A DNA stretch of 64,000 nt from Nocardioides sp. BP30 (GTDB lineage: Bacteria > Actinomycetota > Actinomycetes > Propionibacteriales > Nocardioidaceae): contig NZ_CP123620.1 of the NCBI RefSeq assembly GCF_029873215.1, forward strand, positions 3,782,001 through 3,846,000, read 5' to 3'. Under the pieces are notes generated by a model that saw only the letters and a program-made list of their open reading frames with translations, made no database searches and was not told the DNA's origin. Within the stretch, counting starts at the first letter, position 1; each line of letters opens with the position of its first letter. Shown here in pieces: positions 35,201-42,772 of the stretch. A program made the position numbers and the translations under genes.

Positions 35201-35372
35201 GGGCGTCGTTGACGGTCCAGCCGACGCCGTCGGAGCTGGTGTAGACGGAGTAGGCCGAGGCCGGGGAGGCGCCGAGGATCGTGGCCAGGGCGGATGCAGC
35301 GAGCGATCCGGCCACCACGAGTCCGACGGCACGGCGGCGTGCGAACGGCCGCGCTGAGAGTGCAGACAACAC
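32289..35372 (-). CDS. Secreted amidase-signature protein with Ig-like C-terminal repeats
   Basis: A 1027-residue exported protein. A signal peptide ends near ASPASA (residue 40). Residues about 40-310 form a beta-rich N-terminal domain of unknown role. Residues about 320-850 are an amidase-signature domain with the catalytic Lys in GIPIAVKDLYNT, the cis-Ser in FGSSGGSAVAVAT, and the nucleophile region GTQTGVSLYAPS, which differs from the usual GTDTGGS form. Two Ig-like modules (about 855-945 and 945-1027) end the protein. GAGAGG precedes the GTG start at 35372. Its amide substrate (peptide, wall fragment or other) is unknown. Confidence 0.88.
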   Translation of the reverse strand: MLSALSARPFARRRAVGLVVAGSLAASALATILGASPASAYSVYTSSDGVGWTVNDARRSALDTGSLRAVTNSRAEGMGSLFLHVDESSAPRMNDQMMRGFGLEPSGNGSYLSTRSVRLGNITVTRKLDLATTADTASFFDTFTNTSTEPETIEVSFGGSLGYGDPADLASGGGAATAATVSASSDGNTTIDTDDTWATATYQGASYRPTGVVLGSTGSSHLGNQQLDPFTSTYSTTGSASNNPGFVQTLTIQPGATSSLLHYVVVGAQGDTSTISTTTAALATAPKVGNLSVDELCTVANWDRTSLGLSDAICSGAEPLRLPAAPLDPATGATTTVGYDVTGKTIQQLQADLSAGKVTSVQLTKAYLDRIQAYDQGQLGFHAFITVAKTAIAQAMAADQARAAGKTGDLLGIPIAVKDLYNTKDMPTTGGTRALEDWQPATDAWQVADLRKAGAVIIGKTNLSEFANSGSWSESGFEQTWNALYPSKSSFGSSGGSAVAVATDMAAAAMGTQTGVSLYAPSTGSSVYAFRGTDGLSSTDGVMPLTWGQDYAGPIAKSIPDLASLLDATATQTTGNDPDDILTSRVDNAKRPTEWKTALNADALKGKVIGYLPSSFQSTKIADDTTGAIALAHATAAIEAAGGTLVPITTPVPAQPPLLDANGNPYTITSGAGSSTEGWWKYIDENQGFPFATPGDLKSSPANLPYNVSRPSTSVPMTDTDITNYLARRDAYKAAYDSWMSSAGVSAVIYPGFLTGVGNNDESSDIFSSDRGTNVPTSNVGLPTVIMPIGVNANGQSDNLQIVGPSWSDAQVLGYGYAVDQQSHARLHTTFAPALAFAGAAASTTGLSLASTAITYGSTTSATVTVASDAKPTGTVTVQVAGKTVTGTLAGGKATVAVPAGIGVGTYVVTATYAGSTEVAASTATATLTVRYARPSVTVKLAKKKVRVGHRARLTVGISSTGAVAGTHTVLVYDGKRILTSATLDSAHGSVKLPRLAKGKHRIKVYVAGDASYAPATSRAVVLKVVR

Positions 35373-35462
35373 AGGTACCTCTCGATTGAAGGACGAGAGC
35401 CCTGTTTTTACTTTGCGCCGGTTGCGCGCTCCGTCACCTCGTGTGAGCGCGGTGTTACGCGC

Positions 35463-35495
35463 CCCGCCCGCCGGTTACGAGTCCCGGCGGGCGGG
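35463..35495 (-). terminator. Terminator downstream of the aldo/keto reductase gene
   Basis: CCCGCCCGCCGG and CCGGCGGGCGGG form a perfect 12-bp stem with a 9-nt loop, 8 nt after the stop codon. Confidence 0.78.
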
Positions 35496-35503
35496 CGCCG
35501 GCA

Positions 35504-36517
35504 TCACCAGCGCGGGTGGATGGCCGCGCGCAGGTGGGTGTCGTAGATCCGCCGTACGCCGTCGAGGAGCTCGGCGCTCAGCGGGGGCAGCGTGCCGGCC
35601 GCGGCGTTCGCTCGAGCCTGGTCGACGTTGCGCGCCCCCGGGATCACCGTCGTCACACCCGGCTGCTGAGCGGCCCAGGCGATCGCCACCTGTGCAGGGG
35701 TCGCGCCCTCCGGCCCGTGCTCGGCGACCAGGGCGGCGAACTCCGCGGCCGCCGCCAACCCGGTCTCGTAGTCGACCCCGGAGAAGGTCTCGCCCACGTC
35801 GAACGCCTCGCCGCGGCGGTTGTAGCTGCGGTGGTCGTTGTAGGCGAAGACCGTCTGGTTGCTGTAGCGGCCCGACAGCAGCCCGCTGGCGAGCGGCACC
35901 CGCACGATGATCCCAACACCCTGGGCCTGAGCGGTCGGGAGCACCTCGTCCAACGGCTTGAGCCGGAACGCGTTGAGGATGATCTGGACGCTGGCAGCGC
36001 CGTGCTCGATCGCCGCGAGGGCCTGGTCGCACGTCTCCACGCTGACGCCGTACGCAGCGATCGCGCCCTCGGAGACCAGGGTGCGCAGCGCGTCGTAGGT
36101 CGCCTCGTCCTCGATGGTGGCCGACGGCGGGCAGTGCAGCTGGACGAGGTCGAGGGTGTCCACGCCGAGGTTGCGCCGCGAGCGGTCGGTCCAGGCGCGG
36201 AAGTTGTCGAGCGTGTAGTTCTCCGGCACCTGGTCCAGCCGGCGGCCCATCTTGGTGGCCACCGTGATCGGTGCGCCGTCCGAAAGCGCGCCGGACGCCT
36301 TCAGAAGCGTGCCGATGATCTGTTCGCTGCGGCCGTCGCCGTACACGTCGGCGGTGTCGAAGAAGGTGACGCCGGCCGCGACGCTGGCCTCGAGGACGGC
36401 GCGAGCGTCGGCCTCACTGACATCGCCCCAGTCTGCGCCGAGCTGCCAGGTGCCGAGGCCGACGATCGAGACGTCCTTGCCGGTGGTGCCGAGAGTGCGT
36501 TGGTCCATGCGCCCCAT
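35504..36517 (-). CDS. Aldo/keto reductase
   Basis: A 337-residue NADPH-dependent oxidoreductase with a TIM barrel. The tetrad is visible: Asp and Tyr in FFDTADVYGDG (near residue 53), Lys in TVATKMGR and His in DLVQLHCP. The C-terminal VTTVIPGARNVDQARANA segment is the usual cofactor-binding part. It is monocistronic by layout. Two starts are possible, ATG at 36517 or 36508; the second has GGGGCG closely upstream and matches the common MDQRTLGTTG beginning. Substrate unknown. Confidence 0.9.
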   Translation of the reverse strand: MGRMDQRTLGTTGKDVSIVGLGTWQLGADWGDVSEADARAVLEASVAAGVTFFDTADVYGDGRSEQIIGTLLKASGALSDGAPITVATKMGRRLDQVPENYTLDNFRAWTDRSRRNLGVDTLDLVQLHCPPSATIEDEATYDALRTLVSEGAIAAYGVSVETCDQALAAIEHGAASVQIILNAFRLKPLDEVLPTAQAQGVGIIVRVPLASGLLSGRYSNQTVFAYNDHRSYNRRGEAFDVGETFSGVDYETGLAAAAEFAALVAEHGPEGATPAQVAIAWAAQQPGVTTVIPGARNVDQARANAAAGTLPPLSAELLDGVRRIYDTHLRAAIHPRW

Positions 36518-36588
36518 CTTGTCCGATCGGGTACCTCGTGCGTCACCACCCCCTGACCCAGCCCGATGTCGGGCGAGAGGAGAGCACG

Positions 36589-36954
36589 ATGGCTGTCACG
36601 GCGTTCGGTGACCTGCCGCTCGCGGACCGCGACCGGCCGTGGGACGGAGCGGCGGCGGAGAAGCGGGTGCGCGCCTGGGCGAAGGCCGAGGACGAGCCCA
36701 ACCAGCGCTACCGCGACGCCCACGTCTGGTACGACGCGGACAGCAAGCAGAACTTCACCGCCTACAAACTGCTGATCGCCGACGTGGTCGACGGCAGGCT
36801 GGTAGCGGTCCCGCGCGGCGTGATGGCGGCCGGGAACGTCGTCGACGGCGCCCGTGGTGGGGTGAACCTGCCGGAGAAGGACGTCGCGAGGGTGAAGAGC
36901 CACCTGGCGAAGTACTACCGGAAGATGGGCGACCAGCCGCCCTGGGAGCGCTGA
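36589..36954 (+). CDS. DUF6582-like small protein
   Basis: A 121-residue soluble protein whose C-terminal half (AVPRGVMAAGNVVDGARGGV, then a helix and AKYYRKMGDQPPWE) resembles a family also seen in phage head-protease regions and in free-standing actinobacterial genes. The name is a tentative recollection. N-terminal half WDGAAAEKRVRAWAK and DADSKQNFTAYKLLIADV fit the same family. No phage genes are nearby. GAGAGGAGAG precedes the ATG at 36589; the longer frame from 36538 has no ribosome site. Confidence 0.7.
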   Translation: MAVTAFGDLPLADRDRPWDGAAAEKRVRAWAKAEDEPNQRYRDAHVWYDADSKQNFTAYKLLIADVVDGRLVAVPRGVMAAGNVVDGARGGVNLPEKDVARVKSHLAKYYRKMGDQPPWER

Positions 36955-36955
36955 G

Positions 36956-37708
36956 TCAGCTCGCTGCCGGGTGCGTGGCCGGGTGCGTGGCTGGGTGCGT
37001 GGCCGGGTGCGTGGCGACGAAGGCCGCCACGGCGTTGCCGAACGCGTCCGCGCCGGCCTGGGTCGGGTGCAGCTCGTCCCGCTGGTAGCCGAGCTTCAGG
37101 CTGACGGTGGAGAGGTAGGGGACGCCGGCCCGCTTGCTGAGCGAGGCCAGCAGCCGGTCGACCCGCGGCACCTGCGCGGCCCGACTGGGCGCCATCGCCG
37201 GCCCGACGACGATCACCCGCAGGCCGTGCAGCTCGCTCATCAGCCGGCCGAAGCCGGCGGCGATCGCGCCGGAGCGCTGGTCGAAGTCGTTGAGCCCACC
37301 CTCGACCACGACGAGCGAGGCGCCGGTGCGTACGTCGGCGCTCGCGCGGTCGGCGTAGGAGACCAGGTGGCAGCTGGAGTCGCCCTCGCTGAACCCCGAC
37401 CCCGGGAAGCCGTCGACGTGGACGCGTCCCGCGAGCCGGACCGGCCAGGACCGGCCGGGGTTCGCCAGCCCGAACCCGGCCGACCACGAGTCCCCGATCA
37501 CCACCACCTTCGCGCCGCTCCCGGTCGTGTGGGCGGCACGCCAGTGCTGGTCGTGGGTGAAGCGCGCGCAGCGGGCGTGGCGGACCGCCTCGGCAGCCGC
37601 GCGGTCATGCCAGGCGACGCCTCCGAGCACGGCGCCGACCATCAGCACCAGGACCAGCGCGAGGAGCAGATAGAGGCGGCGGGACCGCCCCAGGACCAGC
37701 GATGTCAC
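36956..37708 (-). CDS. SGNH/GDSL-family hydrolase, membrane-anchored
   Basis: A 250-residue esterase/lipase-like protein. One N-terminal transmembrane segment (about 10-32) is followed by a SGNH domain: block I GDSWSAGFG (Ser), block III GGLND (Asn) and block V RDELHPT (Asp/His). It probably deacylates a cell-envelope glycan or lipid. The C-terminus is an ATHP tetrapeptide repeated four times, encoded by a 12-bp tandem repeat. The GTG at 37708 is accepted because CATCAT lies 6 nt upstream. Confidence 0.87.
   Translation of the reverse strand: MTSLVLGRSRRLYLLLALVLVLMVGAVLGGVAWHDRAAAEAVRHARCARFTHDQHWRAAHTTGSGAKVVVIGDSWSAGFGLANPGRSWPVRLAGRVHVDGFPGSGFSEGDSSCHLVSYADRASADVRTGASLVVVEGGLNDFDQRSGAIAAGFGRLMSELHGLRVIVVGPAMAPSRAAQVPRVDRLLASLSKRAGVPYLSTVSLKLGYQRDELHPTQAGADAFGNAVAAFVATHPATHPATHPATHPAAS
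36968..37015 (-). repeat. 12-bp tandem repeat in the SGNH hydrolase gene
   Basis: Four near-identical copies of CGGGTGCGTGGC (plus strand) encode the ATHP repeats at the protein end. Exact in-frame units make slippage-driven length variation likely. Confidence 0.85.
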
Positions 37709-37723
37709 TCCTTCATGATGCGT

Positions 37724-37740
37724 CGCACAGCGGGTGTGCG
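37724..37740 (-). terminator. Hairpin downstream of hflX
   Basis: CGCACA/TGTGCG stem with a 5-nt loop, 33 nt after the hflX stop codon and just upstream of the SGNH hydrolase start. Confidence 0.4.
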
Positions 37741-37773
37741 CAGCAGAATCCGGCAGGTCCGGTCAGGTTGCGA

Positions 37774-39279
37774 TCAGATCGCGTACGGCGCCAGCTCGCC
37801 GGCCAGGTCGGCGTTGACCCGCCCGGTGATCTCGGTGCCCTCGGCGGTGTGCTCGATCCGGTCGATCTCCCCGTGCTGGTGGACCCGGTTGACCAGGTCG
37901 CCGCGCTCGTAGGGCACCAGGACGTGGACGCCGGTGCCGGGCCGCGGCAGGTCCGCCTCGACCGCCTGCAGGGCATCGGCGATGCCCAGGCCGGTCTTGG
38001 CCGAGACCACCACCGAGTGCGGCTCGGCCCGCTGCAGGCGCTGCAGCACCAGCGGGTCGGCGGCATCGGCCTTGTTGATCACCACCAGCTCGGGCACCTG
38101 GCCGGCACCGATCTCGGCGAACACCTCGCGCACCGCGCTCAGCTGCCCCTCGGGGTCGGGGTGCGAGCCGTCCACGACGTGCAGGATGAGGTCGGCGTCG
38201 GCCACCTCCTCCAGCGTCGAGCGGAACGCCTCGACGAGCTGGTGCGGCAGGTGCCGGACGAAGCCGACGGTGTCGGACATCGTGTAGACGCGGCCGTCGG
38301 CCGTCGTCGTACGCCTCGTGGTGGGGTCGAGCGTGGCGAACAGGGCGTTCTCGACCAGGACACCTGCATCGGTGAGCCGGTTGAGCAGCGAGGACTTGCC
38401 GGCGTTGGTGTAGCCGGCGATCGCCACCGCCGGGATCTGGTTGCGCCGCCGCGTCGCCCGCTTGGTGTCGCGGGTGCCCTTCATCTCGCGCAGGTCGCGG
38501 CGCAGCTTGGCGATCTTGTCGTTGATCCGGCGCCGGTCGGTCTCGATCTTCGTCTCACCGGGGCCGCGGCCACCGATGCCGACGCCGTTGGCTGCCCGAC
38601 CGCCGACCTGCCGGGAAAGGTTGCCACCCCACCCGCGCAGACGCTGCTTCATGTAGTTGAGCTGGGCCAGCTCGACCTGTGCCTGGCCCTCCCTGGACTT
38701 GGCGTGCTGGGCGAAGATGTCGAGGATCAGCGCGGTCCGGTCGACCACCTTGACCTTGAGCCGGTCCTCCAGGTTGCGCAGCTGGCTGGGCGCGAGCTCG
38801 CCGTCGCAGATGACGGTGTCGGCGCCGGTGGCGCGGACGATCTCACCGATCGCCTCGACCTTGCCGCGGCCGACGTACGTCGCCGGATCCGGCGACTGCC
38901 GGCGCTGGTAGATCGCCTCGAGCACCTCCGAGCCGGCCGTCTCGGCCAGCAGCGCGAGCTCGGCCAGGCTGTTCTCCGCGTCGGCGGTGGTGCCCTCGGT
39001 CCACACCCCGACCAGGACGACCCGCTCCAGCCGCAGCTGTCGGTACTCGACCTCGGTGATGTCCTCGAGCTCGGTGCGCAGGCTCGCCACCCGGCGCAGG
39101 GCGTGCCGCTCGGCGAGCTCCATCGCGCCGAGCGTCGGCTCGTCGGCGAGCTCCTCGGGGTCCTCGTCGGTGTAGCCCGACTCGAACTGGTCCTCGGGCT
39201 CGTCCGTCTCACCGGGGGTGTCCCAGCCGGTGGTCTCCTCGAGCTCGGTCTCGAGGCTGAAGTCATGTGCGTTCGTCAT
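37774..39279 (-). CDS. hflX: GTPase HflX
   Basis: A ribosome-associated GTPase that splits or rescues stalled ribosomes. The 501-residue protein has an acidic tail, the HflX N-terminal domain with TYVGRGKVEAIGE near residue 130 and QVELAQLNYMKQRLRGWG near 195, a linker, then G1 GYTNAGKSS (near 285), G3 DTVGF and G4 NKAD. The start at 39279 is preferred because TACTCT lies 9 nt upstream and the upstream frame crosses the promoter. It belongs to the conserved miaB-miaA-dapF-hflX neighbourhood, here with an SDR gene between dapF and hflX. Confidence 0.95.
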   Translation of the reverse strand: MTNAHDFSLETELEETTGWDTPGETDEPEDQFESGYTDEDPEELADEPTLGAMELAERHALRRVASLRTELEDITEVEYRQLRLERVVLVGVWTEGTTADAENSLAELALLAETAGSEVLEAIYQRRQSPDPATYVGRGKVEAIGEIVRATGADTVICDGELAPSQLRNLEDRLKVKVVDRTALILDIFAQHAKSREGQAQVELAQLNYMKQRLRGWGGNLSRQVGGRAANGVGIGGRGPGETKIETDRRRINDKIAKLRRDLREMKGTRDTKRATRRRNQIPAVAIAGYTNAGKSSLLNRLTDAGVLVENALFATLDPTTRRTTTADGRVYTMSDTVGFVRHLPHQLVEAFRSTLEEVADADLILHVVDGSHPDPEGQLSAVREVFAEIGAGQVPELVVINKADAADPLVLQRLQRAEPHSVVVSAKTGLGIADALQAVEADLPRPGTGVHVLVPYERGDLVNRVHQHGEIDRIEHTAEGTEITGRVNADLAGELAPYAI

Positions 39280-39334
39280 ACATGTCCAAGAGTACGGCGG
39301 CACACCAGCGGATTTCTCCTGGGAACGCACCGAT

Positions 39335-39373
39335 GGCCGCCGAGCCCGCGTCTCGGACGCAGGCTCGGCGGCC
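39335..39373 (-). terminator. Terminator between SDR gene and hflX
   Basis: GGCCGCCGAGCC/GGCTCGGCGGCC is a perfect 12-bp stem, extended by inner GCGTC/GACGC arms around a TCG loop. It lies 17 nt after the SDR stop codon. Confidence 0.8.
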
Positions 39374-39390
39374 GTTCGGCCCGCTCGGCG

Positions 39391-40167
39391 TTACTTCGGG
39401 GGCATCCGGATGCCGCCGTCGACCCGGACGACCTCGGCGTTCATGTAGTCGTTGGTGAGCAGCTCGAGCACCATCGAGGCGAGCTCGTCGGCGCTGCCCA
39501 GCCGCCTGGGGAAGAGCACGTTCTGGCCGAGGTTGGCCTTGAACTCCTCCGGGTTGGGGAAGCCGTCGTAGATCGGGGTGTCGATCAGCCCCGGGGCGAC
39601 CGTGTTGAGCCGGATGCCGGCGGCGGCGAGGTCACGGGCGATCGGCAGGGTCATCCCGACGACGCCGCCCTTGGAGGCGGAGTAGGAGGCCTGGCCGATC
39701 TGGCCGTCGAAGGCCGCGACCGAGGCCAGGTTCACGATGGCGCCGCGCTGCCCCTTCGCGTCGGGCTCGTTGCGGCTCATCACCGTGGCGGCCTGCCGCG
39801 TCACGTCGAACGTTCCGATCAGGTTGATCGCGACGACCTTGGCGAAGGCCTCCAGCGAGTGGGCCGAGTCCAGCAGGCCGTCCTTGCCGATGGTGCGCTG
39901 TGCCCAGCCGATGCCGGCCGAGTTCACGCACGCCCGCAGCGGCGCGATCGAGGCCGCCTGCTCGACGGCCGCGGTGATCTGCTCGGTGTTCGTGACGTCG
40001 ACCTGCGCGAAGATGCCCTTGACCTCCTCGGCCAGGGCCTCGCCCTTGTCGGCCTGCAGGTCGGCGATCACGACGGTCGCGCCCCGGACCGCGAGCCCGC
40101 GCACGCACGCCGCGCCGATGCCGCTCGCCCCGCCGGTGACGATGGCTGTGCTGTTGGTGAGATCCAT
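39391..40167 (-). CDS. SDR, 3-hydroxyacyl-CoA dehydrogenase type 2-like
   Basis: A 258-residue SDR with TGGASGIG near residue 10, NSAG near 83, catalytic VNLASVAAF and YSASK near 158, and a C-terminal MNAEVVRVDGGIRMPPK. The closest recognisable group is the HSD17B10-like 3-hydroxyacyl-CoA dehydrogenases, which act in fatty-acid or branched-chain degradation. The ATG at 40167 has TAGGTT 7 nt upstream; the frame extends three codons further to a TTG, which was rejected. It interrupts the usual dapF-hflX neighbourhood. Confidence 0.88.
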   Translation of the reverse strand: MDLTNSTAIVTGGASGIGAACVRGLAVRGATVVIADLQADKGEALAEEVKGIFAQVDVTNTEQITAAVEQAASIAPLRACVNSAGIGWAQRTIGKDGLLDSAHSLEAFAKVVAINLIGTFDVTRQAATVMSRNEPDAKGQRGAIVNLASVAAFDGQIGQASYSASKGGVVGMTLPIARDLAAAGIRLNTVAPGLIDTPIYDGFPNPEEFKANLGQNVLFPRRLGSADELASMVLELLTNDYMNAEVVRVDGGIRMPPK

Positions 40168-40174
40168 GTCTCGC

Positions 40175-40180
40175 AACCTA
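40175..40180 (-). promoter_or_regulatory. -10 box (TAGGTT) of the SDR gene
   Basis: TAGGTT on the minus strand is followed by 7 nt and the ATG at 40167; no Shine-Dalgarno sequence is seen. Confidence 0.5.
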
Positions 40181-40203
40181 ACAGCGCGGCTGTCAGCCGA
40201 TGT

Positions 40204-41046
40204 TCACAGCCCGGTGGTGCCGGTGGCGACCAGTGCGGCCGGGCCGGTCAGCAGGACCCGGTCGTCGGCGGTCCAGGTGACGGTGAGCCGGCCGCCCGGC
40301 ACGTCGACGACGTACGTCGCCCCGTCCGCCACGTGCCCGTCCGCCTCCATCGTGGCGACGGCCGTGGCGCCGATCCCGGTGCCGCACGACCGGGTCTCCC
40401 CCACGCCGCGCTCGTGCACCCGCATCCGCAGGCGACCCTCGCCGAGGCGCTCGACCAGTTCGATGTTCACCCCGTGCGGGTAGATCGCCGCATCGAAGGC
40501 CGGCTGTCGGCCCAGGTCGAGGCCGGCCACCGGCTCCTCGACCAGCGCGACCGCGTGCGGGTTGCCCATGTCGACGTGGCGCGCCTTCCAGGTGCTCTCG
40601 CCGACCGACACCTCGGACCAGCCCAGCAGCAGCGGCTCGCCCAGGTCGACGGTCCACAGCTCGCCGTCGAAGGTCAGCCTCTTGTCGCCGGCGCGGGTCG
40701 CGACGACGATCTCCTCGCCGGCGCGGTGGTGCGCCCGCAGGTAGGCGGCGAAGACGCGGGTGCCGTTGCCGCACATCTCGGCGATCGAGCCGTCGGCGTT
40801 GCGGTAGTCCATGAACCACTCGCCCTCGGCGGTGGTGGCGGGCGCGCCCGGCCAGTCGGCCGCGTACGCCGCCGTACGGATGACGCGCAGGACGCCGTCG
40901 CCGCCGATGCCGGCGTGGCGGTCGCACAGCGCCCGGACGCGCTCGTCGCTGAGCGGTCCGTGCACCGACCCGTCGGGGTCGGGCAGCAGGACGAAGTCGT
41001 TCTCGGTGCCGTGGCCCTTGACGAAGTCGTAGGTGGATCCGCTCAT
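40204..41046 (-). CDS. dapF: Diaminopimelate epimerase
   Basis: Converts LL- to meso-diaminopimelate for lysine and peptidoglycan synthesis. The 280-residue protein begins DFVKGHGTENDFVLL and carries the two catalytic cysteines in AEMCGNGTR (near residue 93) and TRSCGTG (near 225). Its ATG overlaps the stop of the PPOX-fold gene (TGATG), so both are coupled from the leaderless promoter at 41670. Confidence 0.95.
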   Translation of the reverse strand: MSGSTYDFVKGHGTENDFVLLPDPDGSVHGPLSDERVRALCDRHAGIGGDGVLRVIRTAAYAADWPGAPATTAEGEWFMDYRNADGSIAEMCGNGTRVFAAYLRAHHRAGEEIVVATRAGDKRLTFDGELWTVDLGEPLLLGWSEVSVGESTWKARHVDMGNPHAVALVEEPVAGLDLGRQPAFDAAIYPHGVNIELVERLGEGRLRMRVHERGVGETRSCGTGIGATAVATMEADGHVADGATYVVDVPGGRLTVTWTADDRVLLTGPAALVATGTTGL

Positions 41047-41663
41047 CAGTAGAGCCCCTCGCGGTAGGCCTCGCCGTAATAGGCGTCGAGCTCCTCCAGG
41101 GTGCCGGGCGCGTTCTCGAACTGCTTCGCGATCACGGCCCGCCGCGGGATGGTCTCGGTCGGCGCCCACGTCTCGTGGTCCCACAGCCCGCTGCGCAGGA
41201 AGGCCTTGGCGCAGTGGAAGAAGATCTGCTCGATCTCGACCACCAGTGCCAGCACCGGCCGCCGCTCGCGCACGCTCATCGCGTCGAAGAAGTCGGCGTC
41301 GCTGACCAGCCGGGCGCGGCCGTTGATCCGCAGCGTGTCGCTGCGGCCCGGGATGATGAACAGCAGGCCGACATGCGGGTTGAGGAGCACGTTGCGGTAG
41401 CCGTCCGCACGACGGTTCCCGGGCCGCTCGGCGATCGCGATGGTCGTCTCGTCGATGACGTGGACGAGGGAGCCGGCCGGGTCACCCTTGGGACTGGCGT
41501 CGCAACGGCCTTCGGCGTCACTGGTCGCGAGCACGCAGAAGGAGCTGGCGGCCAACCAGTCGCGGTCGATGTCGAGGAGCCGGGTGCGCTCCTTGTTCAC
41601 CGCGCGCTGGTTGGGCTCGCCGAGCAGCGCTCGCAACTCGTCGACGGTCTCGATCGGCGTCAC
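41046..41663 (-). CDS. Pyridoxamine 5-phosphate oxidase-fold (MSMEG_1061-like) protein
   Basis: A 205-residue split-barrel protein. ELRALLGEPNQRAVNKERTR at the start, LLDIDRDWLAASSFCVLATS and CDASPKGDPAG near residue 55 are typical of a PPOX-like family whose members bind FMN, F420 or heme. The exact cofactor and substrate are unknown. The longer open frame upstream runs through a hairpin; the GTG at 41663 is chosen because TACGCT lies exactly 6 nt before it. It is coupled to dapF. Confidence 0.85.
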   Translation of the reverse strand: MTPIETVDELRALLGEPNQRAVNKERTRLLDIDRDWLAASSFCVLATSDAEGRCDASPKGDPAGSLVHVIDETTIAIAERPGNRRADGYRNVLLNPHVGLLFIIPGRSDTLRINGRARLVSDADFFDAMSVRERRPVLALVVEIEQIFFHCAKAFLRSGLWDHETWAPTETIPRRAVIAKQFENAPGTLEELDAYYGEAYREGLY

Positions 41664-41669
41664 GGGACC

Positions 41670-41675
41670 AGCGTA
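41670..41675 (-). promoter_or_regulatory. -10 box (TACGCT) of the PPOX-dapF operon
   Basis: TACGCT on the minus strand is followed by 6 nt and GTG at 41663. Its -35 region would fall at about 41693-41698, on the edge of the large composite hairpin. Confidence 0.6.
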
Positions 41676-41695
41676 GGGGGTGCCCGGCGGAGACG

Positions 41696-41771
41696 CCTTG
41701 TAACGCGGTGTCCACCGCTCTTCTGCGGTGCTGTGGCACCGCAGAAGAGAACCGAACACCGCGTTACAAGG
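41696..41771. repeat. 76-bp two-tier palindrome overlapping the miaA stop
   Basis: Outer arms CCTTGTAACGCGGTGT (41696-41711) and its perfect reverse complement (41756-41771) enclose inner arms CTCTTCTGCGGTGC (41718-41731) and its perfect complement (41736-41749), with a TGTG loop and 6-nt internal loops. The miaA stop codon TAA lies in the outer arm. An alternative small hairpin GCGGTG-TC-CACCGC can form on one side. It may end miaA transcription, or be a small mobile palindrome. Confidence 0.85.
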
Positions 41772-42708
41772 AGCGCACGGCCGCGATCGCCCGCTCCACC
41801 CGGTCGGGAGCGTCGAAGCCGACCCACACCACCCGCGGGTCCTTGCGGAACCACTGGTCCTGGCGCCGGGCGAACTGGCGGGTCTTGACCGCCGTCCGCA
41901 GCTTCGCCTCCGCCAGGGTGAGGTCGCCGGCCAGGTGGGCGGCGACCTCGCGGTAGCCGATGGCCATGCTGGCGGTCCGGGCGCCGGCGAGACCCTCCTC
42001 GAGCAGGCGCGCGACCTCCTCGACGAAGCCGGCGGCGAACATCTCCTCCACCCGCTGCAGGATGCGGGCGTCGAGGGTCTCGCGGTCGATGTCGACGCCG
42101 ATCTGGACGGTCAGCGGATCGGCGTACTCCTGCACCGGCAGCCGTGCGCTGAACGGCTCGCCGGTGATCTCGATGACCTCCAGGGCTCGGACGACGCGAC
42201 GGCCGTTGTCGGGCTCGATCCGCTCTGCGGCGACCGGGTCGAGCTCGGCCAGGCGCTGGTGCAGCGCTCGGCCACCGACCCGGTCGAGCTCCGCCTCCCA
42301 GCGCTCGCGGACCGCCGCATCGGTGCGCGGGAACTCGAACCGGTCCAGCAGCGCACGGGTGTAGAGGGCGCTCCCGCCGACCAGCACGGGCACCGTCTCG
42401 GCTGCCCGCAGTCGCGCGATCACCGTGCGGGCCCGGTCCTGGAAGTCGGCGACGGTCGCCGGGTGGGCGACGTCGAGTACGTCGATGAGGTGGTGGGGGA
42501 TGCCGCGTCGCTCGCGGGCCGGAAGCTTCGCCGTACCGATGTCCATGCCGCGGTAGAGCTGCATGGCGTCGGTGTTGACGATCTCGCCGCCGAGCCGCTC
42601 CGCCAGGTCGAGGGAGAGCGCCGTCTTGCCCGCAGCCGTCGCCCCGACCACCGCCACCAGCGGGACGCTCGCGGGGCCGTCGTCGGGTCTCGAGGGGGTC
42701 GCCGGCAT
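41764..42708 (-). CDS. miaA: tRNA dimethylallyltransferase
   Basis: Adds the dimethylallyl group to A37 of tRNAs reading U-starting codons, the step before MiaB. The 314-residue protein has the P-loop GATAAGKT near residue 22, DAMQLYRGMDIGTAKL near 47, the VPVLVGGSALYTRALL block near 107 and FARRQDQWFRKD at the C-terminus. The start at 42708 follows CACACT by 6 nt. Its last codons and stop lie in the arm of a 76-bp palindrome. miaB is 0.3 kb upstream on the same strand. Confidence 0.95.
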   Translation of the reverse strand: MPATPSRPDDGPASVPLVAVVGATAAGKTALSLDLAERLGGEIVNTDAMQLYRGMDIGTAKLPARERRGIPHHLIDVLDVAHPATVADFQDRARTVIARLRAAETVPVLVGGSALYTRALLDRFEFPRTDAAVRERWEAELDRVGGRALHQRLAELDPVAAERIEPDNGRRVVRALEVIEITGEPFSARLPVQEYADPLTVQIGVDIDRETLDARILQRVEEMFAAGFVEEVARLLEEGLAGARTASMAIGYREVAAHLAGDLTLAEAKLRTAVKTRQFARRQDQWFRKDPRVVWVGFDAPDRVERAIAAVRSL

Positions 42709-42772
42709 GTGGTTAGTGTGGCAGCCGGACGCGGCGCCGCTCGGGCCGCCGCCGGACACCGAGGGGGAACCC

